NCBI RefSeq assembly: GCF_007004655.1
Contig: NZ_ML660100.1
Coordinates: 50,553 to 114,552, forward strand
Direction: 5' to 3'
Length of the DNA stretch: 64,000 nt
Source of the DNA: Exilibacterium tricleocarpae
GTDB lineage: Bacteria; Pseudomonadota; Gammaproteobacteria; Pseudomonadales; Cellvibrionaceae
The notes below the pieces were generated by a model, which was not told the origin of the DNA, made no database searches, and worked only from the letters and a program-made list of their open reading frames with translations. The position numbers were made by a program, and so were the translations under genes. Numbering within the stretch: position 1 is the first letter of the stretch; each line of letters begins with the position of its first letter. This document shows positions 51,265 to 60,618 of the stretch, in pieces.

Positions 51265-51405
51265 GCGCCGTGCCGGCTTCAGGCAGCGCCATTCGGCACT
51301 GCCATTACTTGTTTTCTAATTCAAGCGCCCGCGCTTCGCTGTGGTTCTTTATTTATCCCGCGCCGCGGGTACTCGTCATCACTGCAATCACCTCCGGCCT
51401 TTCTG

Positions 51406-52935
51406 TCACCGCCCGCCGCCGGCGGTGCCCAGCACCAGGGTGTCGGCACCGCCGCTGGAGAAATCCAACAACACCTGTACCGCCGGTGCGGTCCACTCGA
51501 AGGTGGCCTGGGGGAAAAATCCCAGGTAGACCGTGACGGCGATCAGCGCAAAGAAGTAACTCAACTCGCGCCGGTCGGCATCGGTGCAGGAACCGGCCGC
51601 CGCAGTGTCGGTATCAGCGCCGCCCGGCGCGCCGTGAAAAACTTTTTGTATCACCAGCAGGGCATAGACCGGTGCCGCGATCATACCCAGCGCGGCAATC
51701 ACCGCGAACGTCGGCGCACTGCGGAAAGTGCCCAGCAGGATCAGAAACTCGCCGATAAAATTGGCCAGCCCCGGCAACCCCAGCGCCGCCAGGCAGAAAA
51801 ACAGGGCGATGGCGCCGAGCCGCGGCGAGGTCAACCAGAAACCGCCCATGCGTCGCATATCGCGGGTGTGCAGGCGGTGCTGCAGGCCGCCGGCGAGGGC
51901 GAACAGCGCGGCGGAACTCAAACCGTGGGCGAGCATGGTCATCACCGCGCCCTGGTAGGCCTGGGCGTTGGCGGCGAATACGGCCAGGGTAATGAAGCCC
52001 ATATGGCTGATACTGGAATAGGCCACCAGGCGTTTGACGTCATGTTGAGCGAAGGCCATGGAGGCGCCGTACAACACGCTGATAGTGCCGAGCGTCATGG
52101 CCACCGTTGAAAATTGCTGCGCCGCGTCGGGAAACAGCGGCAGCACGAACCGCAACAGTCCGTAGGCACCGGTTTTCAGCAACACGCCGGCGAGGATGAC
52201 GCTGCCGGCGGTGGGAGCCTGGGTGTGGGCGTCGGGCAGCCAGGTATGAAACGGGAAAGACGGCAGTTTCACGACAAACGCGATAAAGAAACCGATCATC
52301 AGCCAGTAGGCCAATTGCGGCGGCAGCGGCGTTTGCAGCAAGTCGAAATAGTTGAACGTCAGTTGGCCGGTGAGATGGTAGTGGGAAAATGCCAGCACCA
52401 CAATGGCGAGCAACATCAGCAACCCGCTCACCTGGGTGAAGATAAAAAACTTGATCGCCGCATAGGTGCGGTTTTCGTGGCCCCAGATGGCGATGATAAA
52501 GTACATGGGAATCAGCATGACTTCCCAGAAAAAGAAAAACAGAAATAAATCCAGGGCGGTGAAAATGCCGACCACGCCGGCCAGGGTCCAGAGCAGGTTG
52601 AAGTAGAAAAACCCGGACCGGTGGGTAATTTCTTTCCAGGCCGTGGCGACGGCGATAACGCCGAGAAATACGGTCAGCGCCAGCAACAGCAAACTAAGGC
52701 CGTCGATTGCAAACACCAGGCCGATCCCGAAGCGCGGTATCCAGGCCGCCTCGAAGCGCAGCAGCCAGGCGCCGCTGTGATCGGCGCTCGCTGTCGCCAG
52801 CACCGCTACCAGCACCAAGCTCAGCACCAGGGCGGCCAGCGCAATCCACTTTGGCCACTGCGGGTTGTATCTTTCACTGGCCCAGCACAGGAGGCCGGCG
52901 CCAAAGAGTATTGCTATCAAACCAATCAGTATCAT
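51406..52935 (-). CDS. nuoM: NADH-quinone oxidoreductase subunit M
   Basis: 509 residues, antiporter-like subunit with about 14 TMs. Signatures: FFWEVMLIPMYFIIAIWGHE with the TM5 Glu, FPFHTWLPDAHTQAPTAGSV, and KRLVAYSSISHMGF. It takes part in proton translocation. It starts 31 nt after nuoL ends. The C-terminus runs into a Gly-rich end (TAGGGR). Confidence 0.97.
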   Translation of the reverse strand: MILIGLIAILFGAGLLCWASERYNPQWPKWIALAALVLSLVLVAVLATASADHSGAWLLRFEAAWIPRFGIGLVFAIDGLSLLLLALTVFLGVIAVATAWKEITHRSGFFYFNLLWTLAGVVGIFTALDLFLFFFFWEVMLIPMYFIIAIWGHENRTYAAIKFFIFTQVSGLLMLLAIVVLAFSHYHLTGQLTFNYFDLLQTPLPPQLAYWLMIGFFIAFVVKLPSFPFHTWLPDAHTQAPTAGSVILAGVLLKTGAYGLLRFVLPLFPDAAQQFSTVAMTLGTISVLYGASMAFAQHDVKRLVAYSSISHMGFITLAVFAANAQAYQGAVMTMLAHGLSSAALFALAGGLQHRLHTRDMRRMGGFWLTSPRLGAIALFFCLAALGLPGLANFIGEFLILLGTFRSAPTFAVIAALGMIAAPVYALLVIQKVFHGAPGGADTDTAAAGSCTDADRRELSYFFALIAVTVYLGFFPQATFEWTAPAVQVLLDFSSGGADTLVLGTAGGGR

Positions 52936-52966
52936 GCCGGTCTCACTCCGCCACCAAAACTGTTTT

Positions 52967-54811
52967 TTAAAATAATCCGTAACCGAGCAACAGCACTGTA
53001 CCCAGCGCCAAAGTGGCGGCGTACCAGCGCAGCTTGCCGGTCTGGGTCATGCTGACCAGGAGATGGGCGCCGCGGTTGCTCCAGGCAATAAAGCTGTAAA
53101 CGGTATCGATCACATCGGCGCTGTTGAACCGGGCGATGCCTTTCCAGGGCGCCACCAACAGCTTGTCGTACAACCAGTCCATGCCCCAGCCGCTGTACCA
53201 GAATTCTCGCAGTGGCTTGAGCAGTGGGTTGCGCGCGAGCGTTTGCGGGTCAAACCAGCGCGCGCCGTAACCGGCGTAGGCGAGCAGGATGCCGGCAAAC
53301 GGCACGGCGATGGTCAGCAGGTCGACGCTGCCGGGCACCGGTGCTGCAATTGTGGCGGGCAGATTGTCGAGTTCCAGGTGGGCGTAGCCGCCGATCAATG
53401 CCAGCACGCCGAGAATGGCCAGGGGCACTGCCATGGTGAGACCGCGCTGCTCGGCAGCATCCCGGTGGTGTTCGCTCGGGGGCCCGAAAAAGACGACGAA
53501 CACCAGCCGAAAACTGTAGAGCGCCGTCATAAAGGCACCGGCCAGGGCCACCAGCCATAAGGTCGGACCGAGCCCCGGCGCGTTCCACGTGGCCAGCATG
53601 ATGGCGTGCTTGCTGTAGTAACCCGATGTCAGCGGCAGCGCCGCCAGGGCCGCCGAGCCGATCAGAAAACAAATAAACGCCAGCGGCAGTTGCCTGCGCA
53701 TACCGCCCATTTTGAAAATATCGTGCTCATGGTGCAGGCTGAGAATCACAGTGCCGGCGCCGAGAAACAACAGCGCCTTGAAAAACGCGTGAGTCATCAA
53801 ATGGAAGATGGCGCCGCTCCAGGCGCCCACCCCGAGGGCGAGAAACATATAGCCGATCTGGCTGACGGTGGAGTAGGCGAGTATGCGTTTGATATCGGTC
53901 TGGGTCAGCGCGGTAAAGCCGGCGATCAACGCGGTGGCGGCGCCGATGATCGCCACCAGCGCCAGTGCGTCCGGTGCCAGCATAAAGACCGGATGGGTGC
54001 GGGCGATCAGGTAGACGCCGGCGGTGACCATGGTGGCGGCGTGGATCAGGGCGCTGATGGGGGTGGGGCCGGCCATGGCATCGGGCAGCCAGGTTTGCAG
54101 CGGCAGTTGCGCGGATTTGCCCACCGCGCCGCCCAGCAGCAACAGCGCTATCGCCGTGGGCAGGGTACCGCCGGTGTCCCACTGGGTCGGTGCCAACGCA
54201 TTGACCGACTGGATATTGAGATCGCCGAGTTCTTTGAACAACAGGAACAGGCCGATGGCCATGGCGGTATCGCCGACCCGGGTGACGACAAAGGCTTTGC
54301 GGGCGCAATAGCCGTTGCGGGGGTTTTGGTACCAGAAGCCGATCAGCAGATAACTGCACAGTCCGACGCCTTCCCAGCCAAGGTAGAGCAGCACCAGGTT
54401 GTCGGCCATCACCAATACCAGCATGGCGGCGACAAACAGGTTCATATAGCTGAAGAAGCGGGCGTAGCCGGGGTCCTCCCGCATAAAACCCACGGAGTAG
54501 ACGTGAATCAAAAAGCCGACGCCGGTAATCACGCCCATCATGGTCAGTGTCAGCGAGTCCAGGTAAAAACCGAATGTCACCGACAGATCGGCCACCTGCA
54601 GCCATTGCCACAATGTAATGTTGTAGTCGGGCAGGCCGCTGGCCAGAAACACCTGGCCGATCCAGAGTGTGGCGAGGGCGGACAGGCCGATGGAGCCGGC
54701 GCCGATCAGCGCCGTCAGGCGGCGTGGCAGTGGACCGAACCACAGCGGCAGCAGTGTTAGCAGCACAAAGCCCAGCAGAGGAAAGGTTGGTACCAGCCAG
54801 AGTTTGTCCAC
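52967..54811 (-). CDS. nuoL: NADH-quinone oxidoreductase subunit L
   Basis: 614 residues, full length (E. coli 613). Distal antiporter-like subunit with about 15-16 TMs and the lateral helix. Marks: GWEGVGLCSYLLIGFWY, LPLQTWLPDAMAGPTPISAL, DIKRILAYSTVSQIGYMFLA, HAFFKALLFLGAG. It lies after the 510-nt gap that follows nuoK, where a fold-back element and REP hairpin have inserted. Confidence 0.97.
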   Translation of the reverse strand: MDKLWLVPTFPLLGFVLLTLLPLWFGPLPRRLTALIGAGSIGLSALATLWIGQVFLASGLPDYNITLWQWLQVADLSVTFGFYLDSLTLTMMGVITGVGFLIHVYSVGFMREDPGYARFFSYMNLFVAAMLVLVMADNLVLLYLGWEGVGLCSYLLIGFWYQNPRNGYCARKAFVVTRVGDTAMAIGLFLLFKELGDLNIQSVNALAPTQWDTGGTLPTAIALLLLGGAVGKSAQLPLQTWLPDAMAGPTPISALIHAATMVTAGVYLIARTHPVFMLAPDALALVAIIGAATALIAGFTALTQTDIKRILAYSTVSQIGYMFLALGVGAWSGAIFHLMTHAFFKALLFLGAGTVILSLHHEHDIFKMGGMRRQLPLAFICFLIGSAALAALPLTSGYYSKHAIMLATWNAPGLGPTLWLVALAGAFMTALYSFRLVFVVFFGPPSEHHRDAAEQRGLTMAVPLAILGVLALIGGYAHLELDNLPATIAAPVPGSVDLLTIAVPFAGILLAYAGYGARWFDPQTLARNPLLKPLREFWYSGWGMDWLYDKLLVAPWKGIARFNSADVIDTVYSFIAWSNRGAHLLVSMTQTGKLRWYAATLALGTVLLLGYGLF

Positions 54812-54911
54812 AGTTATCCCACCTTATCTTGTTTAGCGATTAATACAGCTCGGCGGTTAATAAAGGTATTGCCTCGATTAGCACTGCCTTAAGCCGGCAC
54901 AGCGTGGCGCG

Positions 54912-54953
54912 GGGTCAGAGCAAAAATTGTTTTTCTAATTTTTGCTCTGACCC
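54912..54953. repeat. REP-like hairpin, copy C
   Basis: Perfect 17-nt arms GGGTCAGAGCAAAAATT (54912-54928) and its complement (54937-54953) with an eight-nt T-rich loop. It shares the outer GGGTCAGAG/CTC(T)GACCC with copy A but the rest of the stem differs. It can form on either strand. Confidence 0.85.
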
Positions 54954-55100
54954 GAATGGCACTTGTCTCAGGCGCTGACTTTCGCCTCATGAGCCCACTC
55001 TTGCTTCGGGCGCCTACTTTTGGTGGTACATAAACGGATTTGCATCGCTCATTGACCCTCACGCTATCCTTACTGATCTCGATTAAAAATACCGGGGGTA

Positions 55101-55212
55101 GGGCTACCTCTGGAAGAGGTTTTCAGAAACTCTCGACAGCAGGGATGCTGTCGTGAAGCCCCCAAGGATGGGTTTACGGCGTGTTTCTGAAAACCTCTTC
55201 CAGAGGTAGCCC
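55101..55212. mobile_element. 112-bp fold-back element with 30-bp inverted repeats
   Basis: Perfect 30-bp terminal inverted repeats at 55101-55130 and 55183-55212 begin GGGCTACCTCTGGAAGAGG. The core has a GACAGCA/TGCTGTC hairpin (55135-55152) and the phrase GTGAAGCCCCCAAGGATGGG, which I remember as a common dispersed repeat in marine gammaproteobacteria. It encodes nothing. It lies within the nuo operon. Confidence 0.8.
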
Positions 55213-55321
55213 GGTCAATTGGCACGTCTTCGCTTAAGACTAAGTGCCATTCACTTGTCGCCCCTTACTTCGGTCCTTATCAAGAACAGGCGCTGCGCCC
55301 CGCACGCAGATTCTTGACCTT

Positions 55322-55630
55322 CTAGCCCCTCAACTGGCTAAGCACATCCATATCCAATGTTTGATAACGACGGTACAACTGCACCAGCAGCGCCAGGCCC
55401 ACCGCGACTTCCGCCGCCGCCAGGGTCAGCACCATCAGGAACATAATCTGACCGTCGGCCTGTTCCCAGCGGGCCGCGGCCACCACAAACGCCAGGCCGG
55501 CGGCGTTGAGCATGATTTCCAGACTCATCAGCACAAACAAAATATTGCGGCGGATAAGTACGCCGATAAACCCCAGCGAAAACAGCAGAGCCGCCAGTAG
55601 TAAACCGTGTTCCATGGGTATATTAAGCAT
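55322..55630 (-). CDS. nuoK: NADH-quinone oxidoreductase subunit K
   Basis: 102 residues with three TMs; matches NuoK across its length ([58 protein letters not shown], ending LSQLRG). The TM Glu residues for proton transfer (LEIM, AAEVA) are present. Start ATG 55628-55630 overlaps the end of nuoJ by eight nt; the longer in-frame extension is nuoJ in another frame. Confidence 0.96.
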   Translation of the reverse strand: MLNIPMEHGLLLAALLFSLGFIGVLIRRNILFVLMSLEIMLNAAGLAFVVAAARWEQADGQIMFLMVLTLAAAEVAVGLALLVQLYRRYQTLDMDVLSQLRG

Positions 55631-56159
55631 CGGTCTGTTCCGCTGTGCCGGGTTGCCGGCGATCCGGCGGCGGGTCTTCCCGCCCCAGGTGATAAGCCCC
55701 CACCAGCCCCGCCAGCAGCAGCATCGAGGCCAGCTCCACAGCCAGCAAATAGGGGCCGTACAATAAGATGCCAACTTCTTTGGGCGTGATATGGGCGTCC
55801 AGGTAAACCGTGTCCTGTTGTTGCAGCACATAGACCAACTCCGCCAGCAGCACTGCGCACAACAGCGCCGGCAGGGTCCAGGCCGAAGTGGACAACCACT
55901 GCTGCTCCTGGCGCGCGGTGGCCCGGCCGGCGTTGAGCATCATAATGACGAACACAAACAACACCATAATGGCACCGGCGTAGACGATAACCTCCAGGGC
56001 GCCGGCCAGGGGCGCACCGATCAGGTAAAAAATCACCGCCACCGACAGCAGCGACACCACCAGGTAGAGCAGCGCGTGCGCGGCGTTGGTTCGGGTAATG
56101 GCCAACACGGTACTGATCACCGCCACGGCTGCGGCTATATAAAAAAGTGTTGCGGTCAT
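55623..56159 (-). CDS. nuoJ: NADH-quinone oxidoreductase subunit J
   Basis: 178 residues with five TMs; NuoJ marks are the N-terminal [20 protein letters not shown] and [19 protein letters not shown]. It is part of the membrane arm next to NuoH, with the TM3 pi-bulge region of the complex. The C-terminal tail ([20 protein letters not shown]) is hydrophilic. It begins 19 nt after nuoI and overlaps nuoK. Confidence 0.96.
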   Translation of the reverse strand: MTATLFYIAAAVAVISTVLAITRTNAAHALLYLVVSLLSVAVIFYLIGAPLAGALEVIVYAGAIMVLFVFVIMMLNAGRATARQEQQWLSTSAWTLPALLCAVLLAELVYVLQQQDTVYLDAHITPKEVGILLYGPYLLAVELASMLLLAGLVGAYHLGREDPPPDRRQPGTAEQTDA

Positions 56160-56178
56160 GGCATTCCCCCAAAAGTTT

Positions 56179-56715
56179 TTATGGCATCAGGCTCTTAACG
56201 TCGATCGGTCGCTCTTCCCGGTAAGCTTCGCCTTTGTCTTTGCCGTGAACGGATTTACCTGCCAGGCGGTAAAAATTGTAGTCGTGGTATTTGCCGGGAC
56301 CGCTGATCAGCAGGTCTTCTTTTTCATACACCATATTCTGGCGGTTGTATTCGCAGTATTCGAAGTCCGGGGTCAGTTGAATGGCGTAGGTCGGGCAGGC
56401 CTCCTCGCACAGACCGCAGACGATGCAGCGGGAAAAATTAATGCGAAACCATTCGGCGTACCAGCGACCGTCGTCGTCCTCGGCTTTCTGCAGCGCGATG
56501 CAGTCCACCGGGCAGGCGGCGGCGCACAGGTTGCAGGCCACACAGCGCTCTTCGCCATCGGGGTCGCGGGTCAACACGATGCGGGCGCGGTAGCGCGGCG
56601 GCGTGTAGGGTTTCTGTTCCGGGTACTCGACCGTGTCGGCGCGACTGAAGGTGTGCTGGATAACGGTCCAGAGGGTCACCAATTGGCTTTGCACGGCTTT
56701 CAGTGCTTCGAGCAT
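56179..56715 (-). CDS. nuoI: NADH-quinone oxidoreductase subunit I
   Basis: 178 residues with two [4Fe-4S] motifs, [15 protein letters not shown] and [15 protein letters not shown], carrying clusters N6a and N6b. ATG 56713-56715 is preferred because AGGAGG lies upstream and the length equals that of E. coli NuoI (180); the frame continues to 56748 within nuoH. Peripheral-arm subunit at the membrane interface. Confidence 0.97.
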   Translation of the reverse strand: MLEALKAVQSQLVTLWTVIQHTFSRADTVEYPEQKPYTPPRYRARIVLTRDPDGEERCVACNLCAAACPVDCIALQKAEDDDGRWYAEWFRINFSRCIVCGLCEEACPTYAIQLTPDFEYCEYNRQNMVYEKEDLLISGPGKYHDYNFYRLAGKSVHGKDKGEAYREERPIDVKSLMP

Positions 56716-56719
56716 GATG

Positions 56720-57694
56720 TCAACCCTCCTGCACCAGTACGACAGCACCGGTTACCATTAAATTGACCAGTGCCAGCGGCAACATGACTTTCCAGCCGAA
56801 GCTCATCAACTGGTCGTAGCGGGGGCGCGGAATGGCGGCGCGCAGCAAGACAAAAAAGCAGATAAAAACGAGAGTCTTGAGGCAAAACCACACCAGCGGC
56901 GGCAGCCAGGGGCCGAGCCAACCGCCGAAAAACAGGGTGGTGATAATGGCCGAAATCAGGATCACGCCCAGGTACTCGCCGATAAAGAACAGGCCGAACT
57001 TCATGCCGGAATACTCGGTGTGAAAGCCGGCCACTATTTCGTGTTCGGCCTCGGGCAGATCGAACGGCAGCCGGTGGCTCTCGGCAATACCGGCGATAAG
57101 AAACACCACAAAACCAAAAAACTGCGGCACGATGTACCAGCCGTTGGCGGCCTGTGCCTGCACGATCTCGCGCATATTGAAACTGCCGGCGAGGATGACC
57201 ACGCCCATCAGCGCCAGGCCCATAAAGACTTCATAGCTGACGGTTTGCGCCGCCGCCCGCAGGCCGCCGATCAGTGCGTATTTGTTGTTGGAGGAGTAAC
57301 CCGCCAGCATCACGCTGTAGGCGGCCAGCGAACTCATGGCCAAAAAAAACAGCAGGCCGATATTGAGATCACTGATGCCGATGCCCGGCGCGAAGGGCAC
57401 CACGGCAAAGGCAAGCAGCATGGTAATCACCACGATGGTGGGCGCGAGGATAAACACGGCGCGGTCGGCGAACGGTGGAATCCAGTCCTCTTTGGTGAAA
57501 ATCTTGATCATATCGGCGAGCACCTGGCCGATACCCAGGGGCCCGACCCGGTTGGGGCCGAGGCGGTCCTGCCAGATACCGAGCAGGCGCCGCTCCAGCC
57601 AGATCAGCACCGCCGCCAGACTCAGCAGCACCACCAGTAAAATGGCGATAACCAGGCCGTTGCCGATCAGGATGTCGAGCCAGGTATCATTCAT
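56720..57694 (-). CDS. nuoH: NADH-quinone oxidoreductase subunit H
   Basis: 324 residues, eight TMs, E. coli size. Marks: [39 protein letters not shown], the quinone-tunnel segment [20 protein letters not shown] and [17 protein letters not shown]. Membrane subunit that lines the ubiquinone site. ATG overlaps the nuoG stop (ATGA at 57691-57694). Confidence 0.97.
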   Translation of the reverse strand: MNDTWLDILIGNGLVIAILLVVLLSLAAVLIWLERRLLGIWQDRLGPNRVGPLGIGQVLADMIKIFTKEDWIPPFADRAVFILAPTIVVITMLLAFAVVPFAPGIGISDLNIGLLFFLAMSSLAAYSVMLAGYSSNNKYALIGGLRAAAQTVSYEVFMGLALMGVVILAGSFNMREIVQAQAANGWYIVPQFFGFVVFLIAGIAESHRLPFDLPEAEHEIVAGFHTEYSGMKFGLFFIGEYLGVILISAIITTLFFGGWLGPWLPPLVWFCLKTLVFICFFVLLRAAIPRPRYDQLMSFGWKVMLPLALVNLMVTGAVVLVQEG

Positions 57695-60618
57695 GGCGCG
57701 GCTCCCCCGTTGGCGGCCAGGTCACTGGCAATCACCGCCCTATCGCCAGGTGACGGCGGCGGTTGCCAGTCGAATGCCTTGGTGACTGTTAAGGGGGTGG
57801 CCAGGGCCGCCGGCGTCAGACCACCGATGCCCATGGGCAGGCCGATAACACCGGCCGGCAGGGCCGCGGTGATGCGCACGCCCAGGCAAAACTCGAGGCC
57901 GGCGGCGCTGAAACTGATGCCGTCGCTGCTGCAAACCTGCAAGCGGGCGGCGTCATCCGGGTGCAGGGCGATATAGTCCCGGGGCCGGCGCGCCTGAATC
58001 GGTTCGGCCCGCTGGCTCAACTCTTCGCTGCCGAAGATATGGTAGAGGGGAACGGGTTGCAGCTTATCGCCGGCGGCCCGAAACGCGGGTGGTATCTCGG
58101 TAAACCAGGTTGCGGCAGCAGCGGCGGCCGGCTCATCGAGCAGCCGCACGCCGCTGGGGCCGCCCGCCAGTTCGCCGTTGACTTCCTGTTGAAACTTGTG
58201 GATCGACTGGTTCGAATTCCAGCCCGGTGCCCAGGTTGAGGGGCGCAGTGCCGGCGGCAGGTGGGTGGGATCGCCTTCCATGGTGAAACCCAGCGCTGAC
58301 ATCGGGTCCGGTGTCTGCTTCGGTTCGCTGACATTGATATGGGCGCGAATCGCGGTGCGGCCGCTGTAGCGGTGCGGCATACGCGGTACCTGTCGCCCCT
58401 GCGATCGCGCCTCGGCCGGCGGCGCGGCGGCGACAATCTGTGCCAACAGCGGCTGGCTGGCGGCGCAGGCTTTGGTGACCGCGTCGATTGTTACGTTACC
58501 GGCAGCCACTTTCCCGACAGCCACTTTCCCGACAGCCACTTTCCCGACAGTTGCTTTCTCGGTAGCCACTTGCTCGACAGCTACTGTCTCAGCAGATGCT
58601 CTATCGGCAGTCACTGCATCGATAGCTGCCCAGGCCCCGGGGTTGGCCGCGGTGAGCCACTGCCAGCCGGCGCGGACGTCGGCGACGCCGGGAAATACAG
58701 CGAAGAAACGCTGCGCGCGAGCCTCGCTGTTGACCAGCGTACCCTCGCTTTCGGCGAAGGTGGCGGCGGGCAGCACCCAGTCGGCTTTGGCCGCCGTTGC
58801 GGTCCATTGATGATCGATAACGATCAACTCGTCGAGTCGGTCGAGAGCGGCGTCCAGGCGCCGGCTGTCGCAGCGCCGGTACAGATCGTTTTCCAGCACC
58901 AGCAGGCGTTTGATCGCACCGTCTTCAACCCCTTCGAGCGTCTGCTCCAAAGTCGCACTGTCGGCGGCGAGCATTGCCGCGCCTAGGCTGTTGCACTCCG
59001 CCAGGCACTGGTGCAGCGGGCAGGGCGCATCGAGTTTGCGTGACAGGGACTTGGCGATATTAGCGGCAGCCTCTAATACGGCGGTCGACAAGAGCGCGGT
59101 GCCGGTAATCACCAGCGGGCGGTTGGCATGGTTCAGCAGCGCACACACCCGGTCTGCCAGTTCGGTTTCCGCCGCGGTCAGGTCGTTGGGGGCGGGTGCT
59201 TCTGAGTTGATACCGTGGGCGATGGCAAAACCGAGGCGGGCGATATCCGCCGGTGCCAGTTGCCGGTTGATGGCCGCGATAGCGTCGAGATCGGTATTGT
59301 CGACGGTGAGTTGTATCAGCGGGTTGCGCGACTGTTGCGCCAACTCCTGAACTGCGGCGTCCTGCCAGGCGGGAATCCCCGCCGCGGCGGCCAGATCCCG
59401 GGCCCGATTGCGCACCGCCTGACGCACTCGCAGCGCCAGTACCGGCGCGGTGTTAAGGATATCTTCACCGAGAATTAAAATGGCGTCGGCGGTCTCGATA
59501 TCCGCCGGCGAGGGAATACCGATATCCGGCTGGCGGTAGTTGGTGACGGCAGTCTGCATAATCTGCTGTTCCGCCGCGCTAAAGCCGCCGCAAAAATGCT
59601 GCCGGGCGGCGGTGAGCAGGGCAAAATTATTTTCCAGCGACGTGCGCGGCGAACCGATAACGGCACTGTCGGATCGGGCCAGCAATTCAGCCAGCGCCCG
59701 GTGACCCGCGGCGGCCGTGGCCACCTGTGCCGCTTGGCCGGTGGTCTCCTCGCTGCCGCCCTGGCGGCGCATCACCTGGTGCAGGCGCTGGTCGCCGTTG
59801 ACAAAGCCGTAACCAAAGCGCCCGCGATCGCAGAGAAAATAACCGTTCACGTCATTGTGATAGCGGTTGACGATACGCTTCAGGCGACCGTAACGCTCGC
59901 CGGGGCTGGTGTTGCAGCCTACGGCGCAGTGTTGGCAGATGGAGGGCGCACACTGTAGGTCCCACTTGCGGGTGTAGTCCTGGCTGAAGGTTTTGTCGGT
60001 AAATACTCCGGTGGGGCAGACCTCCACCAGGTTGCCGCTGAAGGGGTTCTCGAGCGTACCGTCGCAGTGGCGGCCGAAGTAGACGTGGTGGTGTGCACCC
60101 AGCATTTGCAGGTCGCTGCCGCCGGCGTAATCCTGGTAGTAGCGCACACACCGGTAGCAGGCGATACAGCGATTCATTTCGTGGTTGATAAAAGGCCCCA
60201 GATACTGATTGCGGTGGGTGCGTTTGGTCTGCTCGTAACGGCGAAACGTGTGCCCGCTCATTTCGGTCATATCCTGCAGGTGGCACTCGCCGCCCTCTTC
60301 GCACACGGGGCAGTCATGGGGGTGATTGGTCATCAACAGTTCGATAATGCCGGCGCGAAAGTCCCGCGCCTGGGGGTCCGCCACACTAATGCGGGCGCCT
60401 TCGCTGGCGGGCGTCATACAGGCCATGACGATGCGGCCGCGGCTATCGTTTTCGTCCTGGTACTGCTTGACCGCGCACTGGCGGCAGGCGCCCACCGAAC
60501 CCAGGCAAGGGTGCCAGCAAAAGTACGGGAGATCGAGCCCGAGCGACAGGCAGGCGTGCAGCAGGTTGTTGCCCGCCGGCACTTCATACGCTTTGTCGTC
60601 TACGATAATTTTGGTCAT
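57691..60618 (-). CDS. nuoG: NADH-quinone oxidoreductase subunit G
   Basis: 975 residues; longer than E. coli NuoG (908). N-terminal [2Fe-2S] domain ([19 protein letters not shown]), the His/Cys N5 site ([15 protein letters not shown]), [14 protein letters not shown] and [18 protein letters not shown], then a degenerate molybdopterin-oxidoreductase domain. About residues 683-710 contain a 5-residue repeat (VGKVA three times, with variants) from a 15-bp tandem repeat at 58497-58575. That insert probably lies on a surface loop. Overlaps nuoF and nuoH by ATGA junctions. Confidence 0.96.
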   Translation of the reverse strand: MTKIIVDDKAYEVPAGNNLLHACLSLGLDLPYFCWHPCLGSVGACRQCAVKQYQDENDSRGRIVMACMTPASEGARISVADPQARDFRAGIIELLMTNHPHDCPVCEEGGECHLQDMTEMSGHTFRRYEQTKRTHRNQYLGPFINHEMNRCIACYRCVRYYQDYAGGSDLQMLGAHHHVYFGRHCDGTLENPFSGNLVEVCPTGVFTDKTFSQDYTRKWDLQCAPSICQHCAVGCNTSPGERYGRLKRIVNRYHNDVNGYFLCDRGRFGYGFVNGDQRLHQVMRRQGGSEETTGQAAQVATAAAGHRALAELLARSDSAVIGSPRTSLENNFALLTAARQHFCGGFSAAEQQIMQTAVTNYRQPDIGIPSPADIETADAILILGEDILNTAPVLALRVRQAVRNRARDLAAAAGIPAWQDAAVQELAQQSRNPLIQLTVDNTDLDAIAAINRQLAPADIARLGFAIAHGINSEAPAPNDLTAAETELADRVCALLNHANRPLVITGTALLSTAVLEAAANIAKSLSRKLDAPCPLHQCLAECNSLGAAMLAADSATLEQTLEGVEDGAIKRLLVLENDLYRRCDSRRLDAALDRLDELIVIDHQWTATAAKADWVLPAATFAESEGTLVNSEARAQRFFAVFPGVADVRAGWQWLTAANPGAWAAIDAVTADRASAETVAVEQVATEKATVGKVAVGKVAVGKVAAGNVTIDAVTKACAASQPLLAQIVAAAPPAEARSQGRQVPRMPHRYSGRTAIRAHINVSEPKQTPDPMSALGFTMEGDPTHLPPALRPSTWAPGWNSNQSIHKFQQEVNGELAGGPSGVRLLDEPAAAAAATWFTEIPPAFRAAGDKLQPVPLYHIFGSEELSQRAEPIQARRPRDYIALHPDDAARLQVCSSDGISFSAAGLEFCLGVRITAALPAGVIGLPMGIGGLTPAALATPLTVTKAFDWQPPPSPGDRAVIASDLAANGGAAP
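58497..58575. repeat. 15-bp in-frame repeat inside nuoG
   Basis: About five copies of a 15-bp unit containing CGACAGCCACTTTCC encode VGKVA-type pentapeptides on the minus strand; diverged copies continue to about 58620. The reading frame is kept. Confidence 0.85.

Larger units (their letters stand above)
54812..55321. other. 510-nt insertion-filled gap between nuoL and nuoK
   Basis: This gap is exceptional in an operon whose other genes mostly overlap. It holds a REP-like hairpin at 54912-54953 and a 112-bp fold-back element at 55101-55212. No ORF is convincing. An internal promoter for nuoLMN could be present but was not identified. Confidence 0.7.

Noticed and set aside
53606-54760. Long rightward frame opposite nuoL (384 codons)
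   Set aside because: Gln/Gly/Arg-rich shadow of nuoL with no family features.
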